Positions 8,402-16,963 of a stretch of DNA of 64,000 nucleotides are shown one piece after another. The translations under genes and the position numbers were made by a program. The notes beneath the pieces are model-generated. The model did not search any database. It was not told the DNA's origin and was given only the letters and a program-made list of their open reading frames with translations. This DNA comes from Streptomyces sp. NBRC 110028 (GTDB taxonomy: Bacteria; Actinomycetota; Actinomycetes; Streptomycetales; Streptomycetaceae). How positions within the stretch are numbered: the first letter of the stretch is position 1; each line of letters begins with the position of its first letter. The stretch lies in the NCBI RefSeq assembly GCF_001417735.1, contig NZ_BBUZ01000034.1, positions 124,001 to 188,000 of the forward strand, read 5' to 3'.

Positions 8402-8655
8402 GTTGTACTCCCGTGTTCATCTTGCCATTAGGCGTGAGATCGAAGCCGATGCTGCCAGGGCCCTCGGACAGTCCCCGGACCCGGGTCTGCTGTTCAGACC
8501 CTCGCGCCCGGAACGCATCCTGCCCCCACCTGTGGCGGGAAAGCCAATCCGGAACCCCGGAGAGTCACACGAAAAGCGCCGTGGCGGTCGTTTTCCTGCC
8601 CGCCACCCTATGGCGGCCCCAGGTAGCCCAAGGGCCGCGACGCGCCGTGCCCGGC

Positions 8656-10077
8656 TCAGACCGCGGTGGTCCCGGTCACAGGCTTCGCCGCCTCACGCAC
8701 GGCTCCGGCGACCGCTCCCGCGACCTTGTCGTTGAAGACGCTCGGAATGATGTAGTTGGCATTCAGTTCGTCGTCGTGGACGACATCCGCGAGCGCACCC
8801 GCCGCGGCCAGCATCATGTCGGTGTTCACCGTACGGGACTGGGCGTCCAGGAGGCCACGGAAGACACCCGGGAAGACCAGCACGTTGTTGATCTGGTTCG
8901 GGAAGTCCGAGCGGCCGGTGGCCACCACGGCCGCCGTCTGGCGGGCGACCGCCGGGTCCACCTCGGGATCCGGGTTGGCCAGCGCGAAGACGATCGCGTC
9001 GTCCGCCATCGCCGCCACGTCCTCACCGGAGAGCACGTTCGGGGCCGACACACCGATGAAGACGTCCGCGCCCCGCACAGCCTCGCGCAGCGTGCCCGTG
9101 ACGCCCTCCGGGTTGGTGTTGTCCGCGATCCACCGCAGCGGGGAGTCGGGGTCGGCGGAGACCAGGTCCTGGCGGCCGGAGTGGACCACGCCGTGGATGT
9201 CGGCGACGACCGCGTGCCGCACCCCGGCGGCGGTCAGCAGCTTCAGGATCGCGGTGCCGGCCGCGCCCGCGCCGGACATCACCACCCGCACGTCCTCGAT
9301 CTTCTTGCCCACCACCCGCAGCGCGTTGGTCAGCGCGGCGAGCACCACGATGGCGGTGCCGTGCTGGTCGTCGTGGAAGACCGGGATGTCCAGCGCCTCA
9401 CGCAGCCGCGCCTCGATCTCGAAGCAGCGGGGGGCGGAGATGTCCTCCAGGTTGATGCCGGCGAAGCCCGGCGCGATGGCCTTGACGATCTCCACGATGG
9501 CGTCGCTGTCCTGGGTGTCCAGGCAGATCGGCCACGCGTCGATCCCGGCGAAGCGCTTGAACAGCGCCGCCTTGCCCTCCATCACCGGCAGCGCGGCCTT
9601 GGGCCCGATGTTGCCCAGGCCCAGCACCGCCGAGCCGTCGGTGACCACCGCGACGCTGTTGCGTTTGATCGTCAGCCGGCGGGCGTCCTCGGGGTTGTCC
9701 GCGATCGCCTGGCACACCCGCGCCACGCCCGGGGTGTAGACCATGGACAGGTCATCACGGTTGCGGATCGGGTGTTTGGACGACATCTCGATCTTGCCGC
9801 CGAGGTGCATCAGGAAGGTACGGTCGGAGACCTTGCCCAGCGAGATGCCCTCGATACCACGCAGCTTCTCCACGATCTCATCGGCGTGCGCGGTGGAGCT
9901 GGCCGCGATGGTGACGTCGATACGAAGCTTCTCGTGGCCGGAAGCGGTCACATCCAGGCCTGTGACCGAGCCACCGGAGGACTCCACGGCCGTGGTCAGC
10001 TGGCTCACCGCGGTACCGCTCGCGGGGACCTCCAGCCGGACCGTCATCGAGTACGAGACGCTGGGCGCCGTTGCCAT
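8656..10077 (-). CDS. NAD(P)-dependent malic enzyme with N-terminal ACT domain
   Basis: 473 residues from the ATG at 10077. It oxidatively decarboxylates malate to pyruvate, linking the TCA cycle with gluconeogenesis and NADPH supply. An ACT-like regulatory domain occupies about residues 1-90 (SMTVRLEVPASGTAVSQLTTA). The catalytic core follows: YTPGVARVCQAIADNPEDA, GLGNIGPKAALPVMEGKAALFKRF, the metal-binding stretch LEDISAPRCFEIE, VFHDDQHGTAIVVLAAL, and the NAD-binding loop MSGAGAAGTAI. The compact bacterial form lacks the phosphotransacetylase-like tail found in the long enzymes. Confidence 0.92.
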   Translation of the reverse strand: MATAPSVSYSMTVRLEVPASGTAVSQLTTAVESSGGSVTGLDVTASGHEKLRIDVTIAASSTAHADEIVEKLRGIEGISLGKVSDRTFLMHLGGKIEMSSKHPIRNRDDLSMVYTPGVARVCQAIADNPEDARRLTIKRNSVAVVTDGSAVLGLGNIGPKAALPVMEGKAALFKRFAGIDAWPICLDTQDSDAIVEIVKAIAPGFAGINLEDISAPRCFEIEARLREALDIPVFHDDQHGTAIVVLAALTNALRVVGKKIEDVRVVMSGAGAAGTAILKLLTAAGVRHAVVADIHGVVHSGRQDLVSADPDSPLRWIADNTNPEGVTGTLREAVRGADVFIGVSAPNVLSGEDVAAMADDAIVFALANPDPEVDPAVARQTAAVVATGRSDFPNQINNVLVFPGVFRGLLDAQSRTVNTDMMLAAAGALADVVHDDELNANYIIPSVFNDKVAGAVAGAVREAAKPVTGTTAV

Positions 10078-10362
10078 GACCGTCTTCCTCTGCTTTCCCT
10101 TGAACCAGGTGTGCCGGGCCCGAGATGGCCGGGCCACATCCTCAGATGGTTGCACCTACCTTCTGGTACGAGGTAACCCGGCCCGACTTTCGGACATATT
10201 GTTCTGACATACCAGGGGTGGGGTCAGCCGAGTGGAAAGCCCCACTCCTTCGCGGGAACGCCGGGCGAGGCGGGCCGTTCCCGCAGCCCAGGCCCCTAGG
10301 CTCTGGCGCGCACAGCGCCGAACGACGTCCACCGGCGTCGAGGAACACAAGGAGCAGCGGGC

Positions 10363-10569
10363 ATGGCTCAGGGCACCGTCAAATGGTTCAACGCCGAGAA
10401 GGGCTACGGCTTCATCGCCCAGGAGGGCGGCGGGCCGGACGTCTTCGTCCACTACAGCTCGATCAACGGCAACGGCTACCGCAGCCTTGCCGACGACCAG
10501 CGGGTCGAATTCCAGATCGTGCAGGGCCGGAAGGGGCCGCAAGCCGAAGAGGTCCGCGTCCTCAGCTGA
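10363..10569 (+). CDS. cold-shock protein, CspA family
   Basis: 68 residues forming a single cold-shock domain. Both RNA-binding motifs are present: RNP1 as KGYGFIAQEG and RNP2 as VFVHYSSI. It binds single-stranded RNA and DNA and acts as an RNA chaperone. An AAGGAGCA Shine-Dalgarno site precedes the ATG. The insertion GGGPDVF in the RNP1-RNP2 loop is slightly longer than in the shortest CspA proteins. It is monocistronic, with its terminator built over the stop codon. Confidence 0.92.
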   Translation: MAQGTVKWFNAEKGYGFIAQEGGGPDVFVHYSSINGNGYRSLADDQRVEFQIVQGRKGPQAEEVRVLS

Positions 10570-10586
10570 GAACGCGGACCTCTTCG
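10545..10586 (+). terminator. terminator overlapping the end of the cold-shock gene
   Basis: Arms CGAAGAGGTCCGCGT and its complement flank an inner palindrome CTCAGCTGAG, giving an almost continuous 42-base dyad. It contains the last codons and the stop codon (10567-10569). No U-tract follows. Confidence 0.7.
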
Positions 10587-10767
10587 CCATGACGTTGTAG
10601 GTGGCACCGACCCGCCATGCTCGCCTCGCGGCAAGTGGTCGCTCGTAGCGACGATGGTTGGGCCCGGGGGCTTGGATCGAGCCGGTGCCACAGCAAGGCT
10701 AACAAACCATCCCCGGAAGCGATTCCCCGTCGGCGGGGCCGATTTCACTCCGTCCCTCAATCGGCCC

Positions 10768-13245
10768 TCAATCGGCCCTCAGCAGGTCCGGGACGCCGTT
10801 TCGGTCCGGGTCGTCGCGTTCGCCCGGGACGACCGTCAGCCGCTGGGTCGCCCGGGTGAGCGCCACGTACAGCACCCGCAGCCCGGCCGGTGACTCGTCG
10901 GCGATCTCGGCGGGCGAGACCACCAGCGTCGCGTCGTACTCCAGCCCCTTGGCCTCCAGGCTGCCCAGCGCCACCACCCGGTCGCCGAGCCCGGCCAGCC
11001 AGCCGCGGGCCTGTTCGCGGCGGCCCATGGCGACGACGACGCCGACCGTGCCGTCCACCTCCTCCAGCAGCCGGGCCGCCTCGTCGCGGACGTGGCCGCC
11101 CAGGTCGCCGTCCGCGTGCGCCGGGAGCGGCGCGAACCGCGGTACGGCGCCGGTCGAGCGGACCGCGCGGGGCGCGGGGGTGCCGGGCATCGCGAGCGCC
11201 AGGACCTTGGCGGCCAGCTCGGCGATCTCCGCCGGGTTGCGGTAGTTGACGGTGAGGGTGAAGCGGCGGCGCGGACGGGTGCCCAGCGCCTCGTCGCGGG
11301 CCTCGGCCGCCTCGTCCGGGTCGGACCAGGAGGACTGGGCCGGATCGCCGACGACCGTCCAGGTGGCGTGGCGGCCGCGCCGCCCCACCATCCGCCACTG
11401 CATGGGCGTCAGGTCCTGGGCCTCGTCGACGATGATGTGCGCGTAGTCGGTGCGTTCCTGCTCCGCCCGGTCCGCGCGGCCGCGCCGGGGCGTGGTGCGG
11501 TCGGCGAAGGTGGTCAGCTCCTCCAGCCCGGTGAGCTGGTCCAGCGGATCGGCCTCGCGGGGTTTCGCCGGGCGGGCCGGGGCGCCCAGGATGGTGTGCA
11601 GCTCGTCCAGCAGCGCCACGTCGTGCACCGACAGCGGGCCCTGTCCGTCCGGGCCCAGCCGGGCCAGCGAACGGGCCACCAGACGGGCCTCGCGCGGGTT
11701 GAGCACCCGCCGTGACCAGCGGCTCAGCCGCTTCTCGTCGGCCATCGCGGCGAGCACCGAGCGCGGGGTCAGTTCGGGCCACCAGGCGTCCAGGAAGCCG
11801 GTGAACGCGTCCTCGCCGGAGATGTCCTCGTCGAAGCCCTCGCGCGCCTCGGCGGCCAGTTCGGGGTCCGTGTAGCGGCGCGGGCCGCCCGTACGGGCCC
11901 ACAGCGCGTCCAGCAGCAGCCGGCGGGCGCGCGGGCGCAGCAGGTTGACGGGCGCGGTGCCGCCCAGCGCGTTCTGCCGGATGCGGCGCAGTTCCTCGGC
12001 GCCCAGCTCGACGCGGGCGCCGAAGGCGACGACCCGCAGGCGCTCGGGCGGCCCGCCGGGTCTCTGGCCTCTGCTCGGCGTGTCGTCAGCCGCGTCGTCC
12101 AGGGTCAGCTGGCCGCCGCCGTCGCCCTCGGCGGGCGCCGGAGCCGCGGGCGGCAGCTCCAGGGCGCCGCGGGCCGCCTTGCGCAGCACCTTCATCATCC
12201 GCGAGGAGCCCTTGATCCGGGCCACGGCCGGTTCGTCGTACGTGGTGGCCGCGGCGCCCTCGACCAGGGAACCGACCGCGCGGATCGCGACCTGGCCCTC
12301 CTCGCCCAGCGAGGGCAGCACGCCCTCGGTGTACGCGACGAGCAGCGGGGTGGGGCTGACGACCAGGATGCCGCCCGCGTACCGTCTGCGGTCCTGGTAG
12401 AGCAGGTACGCCGCGCGGTGCAGCGCGACCGCGGTCTTGCCGGTGCCGGGGCCGCCCTCGACCTCGGTGACGGAGGCGGCGGGGGCGCGGATCACCAGGT
12501 CCTGTTCGGCCTGGATGGAGGCGACGATGTCGCGCATGGTGTGGCCGCGGGCCTGGCCGAGCGCGGCCATCAGCGCGCCGTCGCCGACCACCGGCAGCAC
12601 CTCGCCGCCGAGGGTCGCGGTCAGCTCGGGGCGCATCAGGTCGTCCTCGACGCCGAGCACCCGGCGGCCCTTGCTGCGGATCACCCGGCGGCGCACGACC
12701 CGGCCGGGGGCGACCGGGGTGGAGCGGTAGAAGGGGGCGGCGGCGGGGGCCCGCCAGTCGATCACCAGCGGCGAGTAGTCGGCGTCCAGCACCCCGATGC
12801 GGCCGATGTGCAGGGTCTCCGCGATCTCCGCGCGGTCCCCGTCCGCGCCCGGCCGGATGGCGTCGTCGGCGGGTTCCACGGAGGTGTACGCCCCGTCCGG
12901 GCCGCGCTCGCCGTCCTTGCCGAGGAGCAGATCGACGCGGCCGAAGAGGAAGTCCTCGAACTCGCTGTTGAGCCGGTTGAGGTGCACCCCGGCCCGGAAC
13001 ACCTGGGCGTCACGCTCGGCGAGTGCGCCCGGCGTGCCGACCTGTCCGCGTTTGGCGGCGTCGTCCATGAGGAACTCCGCCTCGTGGATCTTCTCCTCCA
13101 AGCGGCGGTACACGCGGTCCAGATGGGTCTGCTCGATCCGGATCTCACGGTCCCGGACCCCGTCCCCGCCGTCGCGCGGCGGAGCCGTCCGGCTGACGTG
13201 CGTGACGTTCTGCGTGGCGTTCTGCGTGGCGTTCTGCGCGGCCAC
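10768..13245 (-). CDS. helD: HelD-type RNA polymerase recycling helicase-like ATPase
   Basis: About 825 residues. An N-terminal coiled-coil arm (EQTHLDRVYRRLEEKIHEAEF, about residues 35-120) and the HelD signature IGRIGVLDADYSPLVIDWRAPAAAPFYR distinguish it from UvrD/PcrA. Superfamily 1 motifs follow: Walker A GGPGTGKTAVALHRAAYLLY, DEAQDLTPMQWRM, TWTVVGDPAQSSW, and late YVALTRATQRL. HelD proteins release stalled or rifamycin-blocked RNA polymerase. I chose the GTG at 13245, which opens with a short repeat (AQNATQNATQNV); an upstream start at 13338 would run into unrelated sequence. It is monocistronic and leftward. Confidence 0.85.
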   Translation of the reverse strand: MAAQNATQNATQNVTHVSRTAPPRDGGDGVRDREIRIEQTHLDRVYRRLEEKIHEAEFLMDDAAKRGQVGTPGALAERDAQVFRAGVHLNRLNSEFEDFLFGRVDLLLGKDGERGPDGAYTSVEPADDAIRPGADGDRAEIAETLHIGRIGVLDADYSPLVIDWRAPAAAPFYRSTPVAPGRVVRRRVIRSKGRRVLGVEDDLMRPELTATLGGEVLPVVGDGALMAALGQARGHTMRDIVASIQAEQDLVIRAPAASVTEVEGGPGTGKTAVALHRAAYLLYQDRRRYAGGILVVSPTPLLVAYTEGVLPSLGEEGQVAIRAVGSLVEGAAATTYDEPAVARIKGSSRMMKVLRKAARGALELPPAAPAPAEGDGGGQLTLDDAADDTPSRGQRPGGPPERLRVVAFGARVELGAEELRRIRQNALGGTAPVNLLRPRARRLLLDALWARTGGPRRYTDPELAAEAREGFDEDISGEDAFTGFLDAWWPELTPRSVLAAMADEKRLSRWSRRVLNPREARLVARSLARLGPDGQGPLSVHDVALLDELHTILGAPARPAKPREADPLDQLTGLEELTTFADRTTPRRGRADRAEQERTDYAHIIVDEAQDLTPMQWRMVGRRGRHATWTVVGDPAQSSWSDPDEAAEARDEALGTRPRRRFTLTVNYRNPAEIAELAAKVLALAMPGTPAPRAVRSTGAVPRFAPLPAHADGDLGGHVRDEAARLLEEVDGTVGVVVAMGRREQARGWLAGLGDRVVALGSLEAKGLEYDATLVVSPAEIADESPAGLRVLYVALTRATQRLTVVPGERDDPDRNGVPDLLRAD

Positions 13246-13306
13246 CCAAGCCCCCTTCTGTGTACATAGGGCAGCCGTCAACCGTACACCCACCCGTACG
13301 CGCGCC

Positions 13307-14080
13307 TCAGATATTGACCTCGGCCAGCCGCTGGCCATCGAGGGTGCGGACCTCGAAGCGGGCGATGTCGCTCTGGTTCATCGCCGCGCCGCCCTGCGCG
13401 TACAGCGGCTCCTTGTTCCAGCGGGAGCCGTCGCCGTCCTTGATCCCGTAGCCCGCGCCGGGCACGGCCCACGTCGTGACGGTCTCCTCGTGACCGTCCT
13501 TGCCGATGGCGATCAGATCGCAGCTCTTGGGCCCCTTGACGTTGCCCAGCTTGAACGCGATGGCGGTGCCCCAGCCCTTCGGGGTGAGCGAGACCGAGGC
13601 GTTCACCTTGGTCGCGGGGTCCACCGAGCTGTACTTCTTGCCCTGGTCGTAGGCCGCCCGCGCCGGGTTGGCCGCGGCGACCGGGGGATTCGCGCCGCCA
13701 CCGCCCTCGTCGGACCCCGAGGTGAGCGCCGCGCCCACGAACGGGCCGCCGACGATCAGGATGCCCGCCGCGGCGACGAGGAAGAGCCGCCTGCGGCCCT
13801 TCGTACGACGGCTCGCCGTCACCTCGCCGAGCAGCCGGCCCAGCAGCTCGGGCCCGGGGCGGGGGTCAAGGGCGGCGAGGTCGGGGACGGCCGTGCCGTC
13901 CGCGTCGGTCGCGTAGTCCGCCAGCAGCGGGGGGATGCCCATCAGCCCGTCCAGCTCTGCCGCACACCGCTCACACCCGATCAGGTGCTCCTCGAAACGC
14001 GCCGCGTCGGCCACGTCGAGGACGCCGAGCGCATAGGCGCCGACGGCGGTGTGCTGCTGGTCGTCCGCTGTCGGCATCAT
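13307..14080 (-). CDS. rsuA: anti-sigma factor for SigU
   Basis: 257 residues. The cytoplasmic N-terminal half has the zinc anti-sigma motif HxxxCxxC in FEEHLIGCERCAAELDGL (about residues 30-48). One membrane helix follows (RLFLVAAAGILIVGGPFVGAAL, about 100-122), then an extracytoplasmic domain. The start overlaps the sigma stop codon (ATGA), the usual arrangement of an ECF sigma factor with its membrane-held inhibitor. By analogy with S. coelicolor, loss of RsuA frees SigU and disturbs aerial growth. Confidence 0.88.
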   Translation of the reverse strand: MMPTADDQQHTAVGAYALGVLDVADAARFEEHLIGCERCAAELDGLMGIPPLLADYATDADGTAVPDLAALDPRPGPELLGRLLGEVTASRRTKGRRRLFLVAAAGILIVGGPFVGAALTSGSDEGGGGANPPVAAANPARAAYDQGKKYSSVDPATKVNASVSLTPKGWGTAIAFKLGNVKGPKSCDLIAIGKDGHEETVTTWAVPGAGYGIKDGDGSRWNKEPLYAQGGAAMNQSDIARFEVRTLDGQRLAEVNI

Positions 14081-14598
14081 GCCGTGACCCCCCGTTCCTC
14101 AAGTGAGAGCTTGAGGGAGCGCAGCGCGTAGTAAACCCGGGATCGTACGGTCCCGGGCGGCACGCGCAGCACTTCCGCAGCCTCACTCACCGTCCGTCCC
14201 TTGAAGTATGTCTCGACGAGCGCCTCTCTGTGCGCATCGGACAGGTCATTCAGGGCATCGGAAATGGTCATTTGGCGCAGCGCCCGGTCTATGTCATCTG
14301 CTGCGGGCATGACATGCAGGGGGGCCGCGTCGACCTCATGGGGGCGGGCACGGCGGCTTCGGTGGCCGTCGATGACGATGCGACGAGCCACGGTCACCAG
14401 CCACGGGCGTACGGAACCGCCGCCGCGCTGCAACTGGTCGGCATTGCGCCACGCCCGTAAAAGCGTCTCCTGAACCACGTCCTCGGCGCGGTGCCGGTCG
14501 CCTGCGACCAGGCGCAGGACGAAGGCGAGAAGCGGGCCCGCATGCTCCGCATAGAGCGCGCGCATCAGCGCGTCGTCCGGTGTCGTCCTCTCGGTCAC
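14077..14598 (-). CDS. sigU: ECF RNA polymerase sigma factor SigU
   Basis: 173 residues from the GTG at 14598, the usual ECF length. Region 2 is visible as YAEHAGPLLAFVLRLVAGDRHRAEDVVQETLLRAWRN, and region 4 as LSDAHREALVETYFKGRTVSEAAEVLRVPPGTVRSRVYYALRSLK. It directs RNA polymerase to envelope or development genes when released by the membrane-bound anti-sigma factor encoded next to it. An open frame continues upstream to 14724 but adds an atypical N-terminus, so the GTG is preferred with moderate certainty. Confidence 0.88.
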   Translation of the reverse strand: MTERTTPDDALMRALYAEHAGPLLAFVLRLVAGDRHRAEDVVQETLLRAWRNADQLQRGGGSVRPWLVTVARRIVIDGHRSRRARPHEVDAAPLHVMPAADDIDRALRQMTISDALNDLSDAHREALVETYFKGRTVSEAAEVLRVPPGTVRSRVYYALRSLKLSLEERGVTA

Positions 14599-14797
14599 GA
14601 GGGCATCTTTGCGTACGCAAGCCGCTGGGTCGAGGGGCGTACGGGCTGGAATGATCCGCAGTTCATTCACAACCCTGTGACATTCCTCCCACTTCCACGG
14701 TGAACATTTGCCGGGCCACCGCACGTACTTGAGGCCGAGAACCCGGCGCCGGGCGGGCGTCGGCCACCATAAAGGGCTCCCTCCCCAAACACCGCCC

Positions 14798-14830
14798 CGC
14801 AGGCCCCGGTCCCCCCATCCGGGGCCTGCG
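14798..14830 (-). terminator. terminator directly after the CGNR gene
   Basis: Perfect 12-base arms CGCAGGCCCCGG / CCGGGGCCTGCG with a 9-base loop begin at the base after the stop codon of the leftward gene 14831-15457. The remaining gap up to sigU (14599-14797) shows no further structure I can support. Confidence 0.75.
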
Positions 14831-15457
14831 TCATGTCTGAAACTCGTTCATTTTTTGCTTCTGCTTTGGGTTTGAACGGCGGCGATGGCGTGCCACGCGC
14901 TCCCGGTTGCCGCACACCTCGCTGGAGCACCAGCGGCGGCGCCGGCCCCGCGAGGTGTCCAGGTACACCAGCGAGCAGTTCTCCCCCTCGCAGCGCCGCA
15001 GCTGCCCGCGCGCGACGGGGTCGGTGAGCAGCGCGACGGCGTCACGGGCGACCTGCGCCAGCAGCGCCCCGCAGTCGGGGGCGGCCGCGAGCCGGGCGAC
15101 GAGGGTGCCGTCGGTGGCGCGTACGGCCCGTACGGCGGGCGGGGCGGTGGCGGCGAGCGCGTTCACCCGCTCCAGGTCCGGACCCGCCGCCCTGCCGTCC
15201 ACCTCCATGTGCACGATGCGGTGGAGGAGGTCGCGGGCGGCCCGGAAGCGGGTGAGCCAGGCGGTGTCGACGGCGTCGAGGACTTCGCGGGCCGTGCCGT
15301 GCGGGATGAGTCCGGTGCCGAGGAGCCACGCCCTGAGGGGTTCGACGCCGTCGAGGCGTTCGACGGGGGTCTCGCTGAGGCGCCCGTCGACGGTGGCCAC
15401 CAGGTCCAGGCAGATCCGCCCGGCGTCGAACCGCAGGGCGAAGGCGTCCGCCGCCAT
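14831..15457 (-). CDS. CGNR zinc-finger transcriptional regulator (ABATE domain)
   Basis: 208 residues. The N-terminal ABATE-type domain (about residues 1-130) starts FDAGRICLDLVATVDGR. The C-terminal zinc finger has the pattern CEGENCSLVYLD...RRRRWCSSEVCGNRERV, including the CGNR that names the family. Such proteins are presumed DNA-binding regulators; the ligand is unknown. The ATG at 15457 follows a GGAGG site at a workable distance; an upstream start at 15559 would add a low-complexity leader. The gap to the next gene (15458-15638) contains a C-rich segment ending in CCTGAAACGCCGGAGGGG, common between Streptomyces genes. Confidence 0.85.
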   Translation of the reverse strand: MAADAFALRFDAGRICLDLVATVDGRLSETPVERLDGVEPLRAWLLGTGLIPHGTAREVLDAVDTAWLTRFRAARDLLHRIVHMEVDGRAAGPDLERVNALAATAPPAVRAVRATDGTLVARLAAAPDCGALLAQVARDAVALLTDPVARGQLRRCEGENCSLVYLDTSRGRRRRWCSSEVCGNRERVARHRRRSNPKQKQKMNEFQT

Positions 15458-15638
15458 GTTCCTGTCACCTCCGGGGGCAGGTGGGCTCCCTCCAGAGTGC
15501 CCGTCCGGGACGCGGGCCGATACCCCGCCGCCGGTGCGGGCGCGCGCCGTGTCCCCCACCCCGCCCCCACCCCCGCTCCTGAAACGCCGGAGGGGCTGGA
15601 TGGTGGTCCGTGCCCGGAAGCGAAAACCCCTGGTACCG

Positions 15639-16793
15639 CTACGCGTCGGCGTACTTGGCGTCGGTCGCCGGGTCCAGTGCCAGCCGGTAGCCCCGCTTGA
15701 CCACCGTCTGGATCAGCTTCGGCGATCCGAGGGCCGCGCGCAGGCGGGCCATCGCCGTCTCCACGGCGTGCTCGTCGCGGCCCGCCCCCGGCAGCACCTT
15801 CAGCAGGTCGGCGCGGGCCACGACCCAGCCCGGGTGCCGGGCCAGGGCGCGGAGCAGGGCCATCCCGGCGGGCGGGACGGTGCGCAGCTCGCCGTCCACG
15901 ATCACCGCGTGGCCGCGGATCTCCAGCCGCCGCCCGGCGACCGGCAACGGCCGCACCCGCCCGGGCAGCTCGGCGGTCAGCAACTGCACGAGCGGCCCGA
16001 GCCGGAAGCGTTCGGGCTGGCTGGTGGGGACGTCCTGGGCCTCCAGCGGCAGCGCGGTCACGGGCCCGACGCACGCGGGCAGCACATCGTGGCGCAGCGC
16101 CTTGAGCAGGTCCTCGCGCATACCGCGCCGCTCCGCCCGGTCCAGCAGGCTCGCGGCGGCGGGGGCGCTGGTGAAGGTGATGGCGTCCACGGCGCGGGCG
16201 ACCGCGGCGTCCAGCAGCCGGTCGACGGGGCCGATGTCCTCCGGTGGCATCCACCGGTAGACCGGCACGCCCACCACCTCCGCGCCCCCGGCGCGCAGCG
16301 ACTCGACGAAGCCGGGCAGCGGTTCGCCGTGCAGCTGGACGGCGATGCGGCGGCCGTCGACGCCCTCCTCCAGCAGCCGGTCGAGCACCTCGGCCATCGA
16401 TTCGGAGGCGGGGAACCACTTCTCGGTGAGCCCGGCGGCCCGTACGGCACCGCGCACCTTGGGCCCGCGGGCCAGCAGTTCGACGTCGCGCAGCCGGTTC
16501 AGCAGGGCGTCGCCGATACCCCAGCCGTCGGCGGCCTCGACCCAGCCGCGGAAGCCGATGGCGGTGGTGGCGACCACCACGTCGGGGGCGTGGTCGATCA
16601 ACCGCTTGGTGGCGGTGAGCAGTTCGGAGTCGTCGGACAGCGGTACGATCCGCAGCGCCGGCGCGTGCAGGACGGCCGCGCCGCGCCGCAGCAGCAGGGC
16701 GCCGAGTTCATCGGCGCGGCGCGCGGCGGTGACGCCGACGGTGAACCCCGCGAGGGGTCCGACGGTCGTCGCCTGGTGATGGTCTCGCTGCAT
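15639..16793 (-). CDS. nnaR: uroporphyrinogen-III synthase-like protein fused to a winged-helix DNA-binding domain (NnaR)
   Basis: 384 residues. About residues 10-265 are a HemD-like two-lobed domain (GFTVGVTAARRADELGALL, DAITFTSAPAAASLLD). Residues 285-375 are an OmpR-type winged helix (GMALLRALARHPGWVVARADLL, HAVETAMARLRAALG, IQTVVKRGYRL). In S. coelicolor the equivalent beside narK is NnaR, a regulator of nitrate/nitrite assimilation acting with GlnR. The GlnR-type site found upstream here agrees with that. Whether the HemD domain is catalytic, or only senses a sirohaem precursor for nitrite reductase, cannot be decided from sequence. Confidence 0.88.
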   Translation of the reverse strand: MQRDHHQATTVGPLAGFTVGVTAARRADELGALLLRRGAAVLHAPALRIVPLSDDSELLTATKRLIDHAPDVVVATTAIGFRGWVEAADGWGIGDALLNRLRDVELLARGPKVRGAVRAAGLTEKWFPASESMAEVLDRLLEEGVDGRRIAVQLHGEPLPGFVESLRAGGAEVVGVPVYRWMPPEDIGPVDRLLDAAVARAVDAITFTSAPAAASLLDRAERRGMREDLLKALRHDVLPACVGPVTALPLEAQDVPTSQPERFRLGPLVQLLTAELPGRVRPLPVAGRRLEIRGHAVIVDGELRTVPPAGMALLRALARHPGWVVARADLLKVLPGAGRDEHAVETAMARLRAALGSPKLIQTVVKRGYRLALDPATDAKYADA

Positions 16794-16895
16794 GTGGCTC
16801 TGGCTCTCGGCTCTCGTCCCGGTTCACTGTCGTATGCGCGCCTTGGGATGAGTCGTCATCCTGGCGTGGTCCCGTGTCGGACGCGGTTCCGGCAC

Positions 16896-16911
16896 GTTTC
16901 CCGGGTGTAAC
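16896..16911 (-). promoter_or_regulatory. GlnR box upstream of nnaR
   Basis: On the nnaR strand the sequence is GTTAC, six bases (ACCCGG), then GAAAC. This is an exact match to the GlnR half-site pair gTnAc-n6-GaAAc. At the same 11-base phasing two weaker half-sites follow (GAACC, GACAC). The box lies about 105 bases before the nnaR start codon. Confidence 0.75.
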
Positions 16912-16913
16912 GG

Positions 16914-16948
16914 GGCGTACGGTCACGGGCACCCTACGACCGTACGCC
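16914..16948 (-). terminator. hairpin after narK
   Basis: Arms GGCGTACGGTC and GACCGTACGCC separated by 13 bases, 16 bases beyond the narK stop codon. It separates narK transcription from the nnaR promoter and partly abuts the GlnR box, so a regulatory role is also possible. Confidence 0.6.
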
Positions 16949-16963
16949 TCCGCGACGGATGGC

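Noticed and set aside
10857..12400. Rightward open frames over the HelD gene
   Set aside because: Antisense shadows without motifs.
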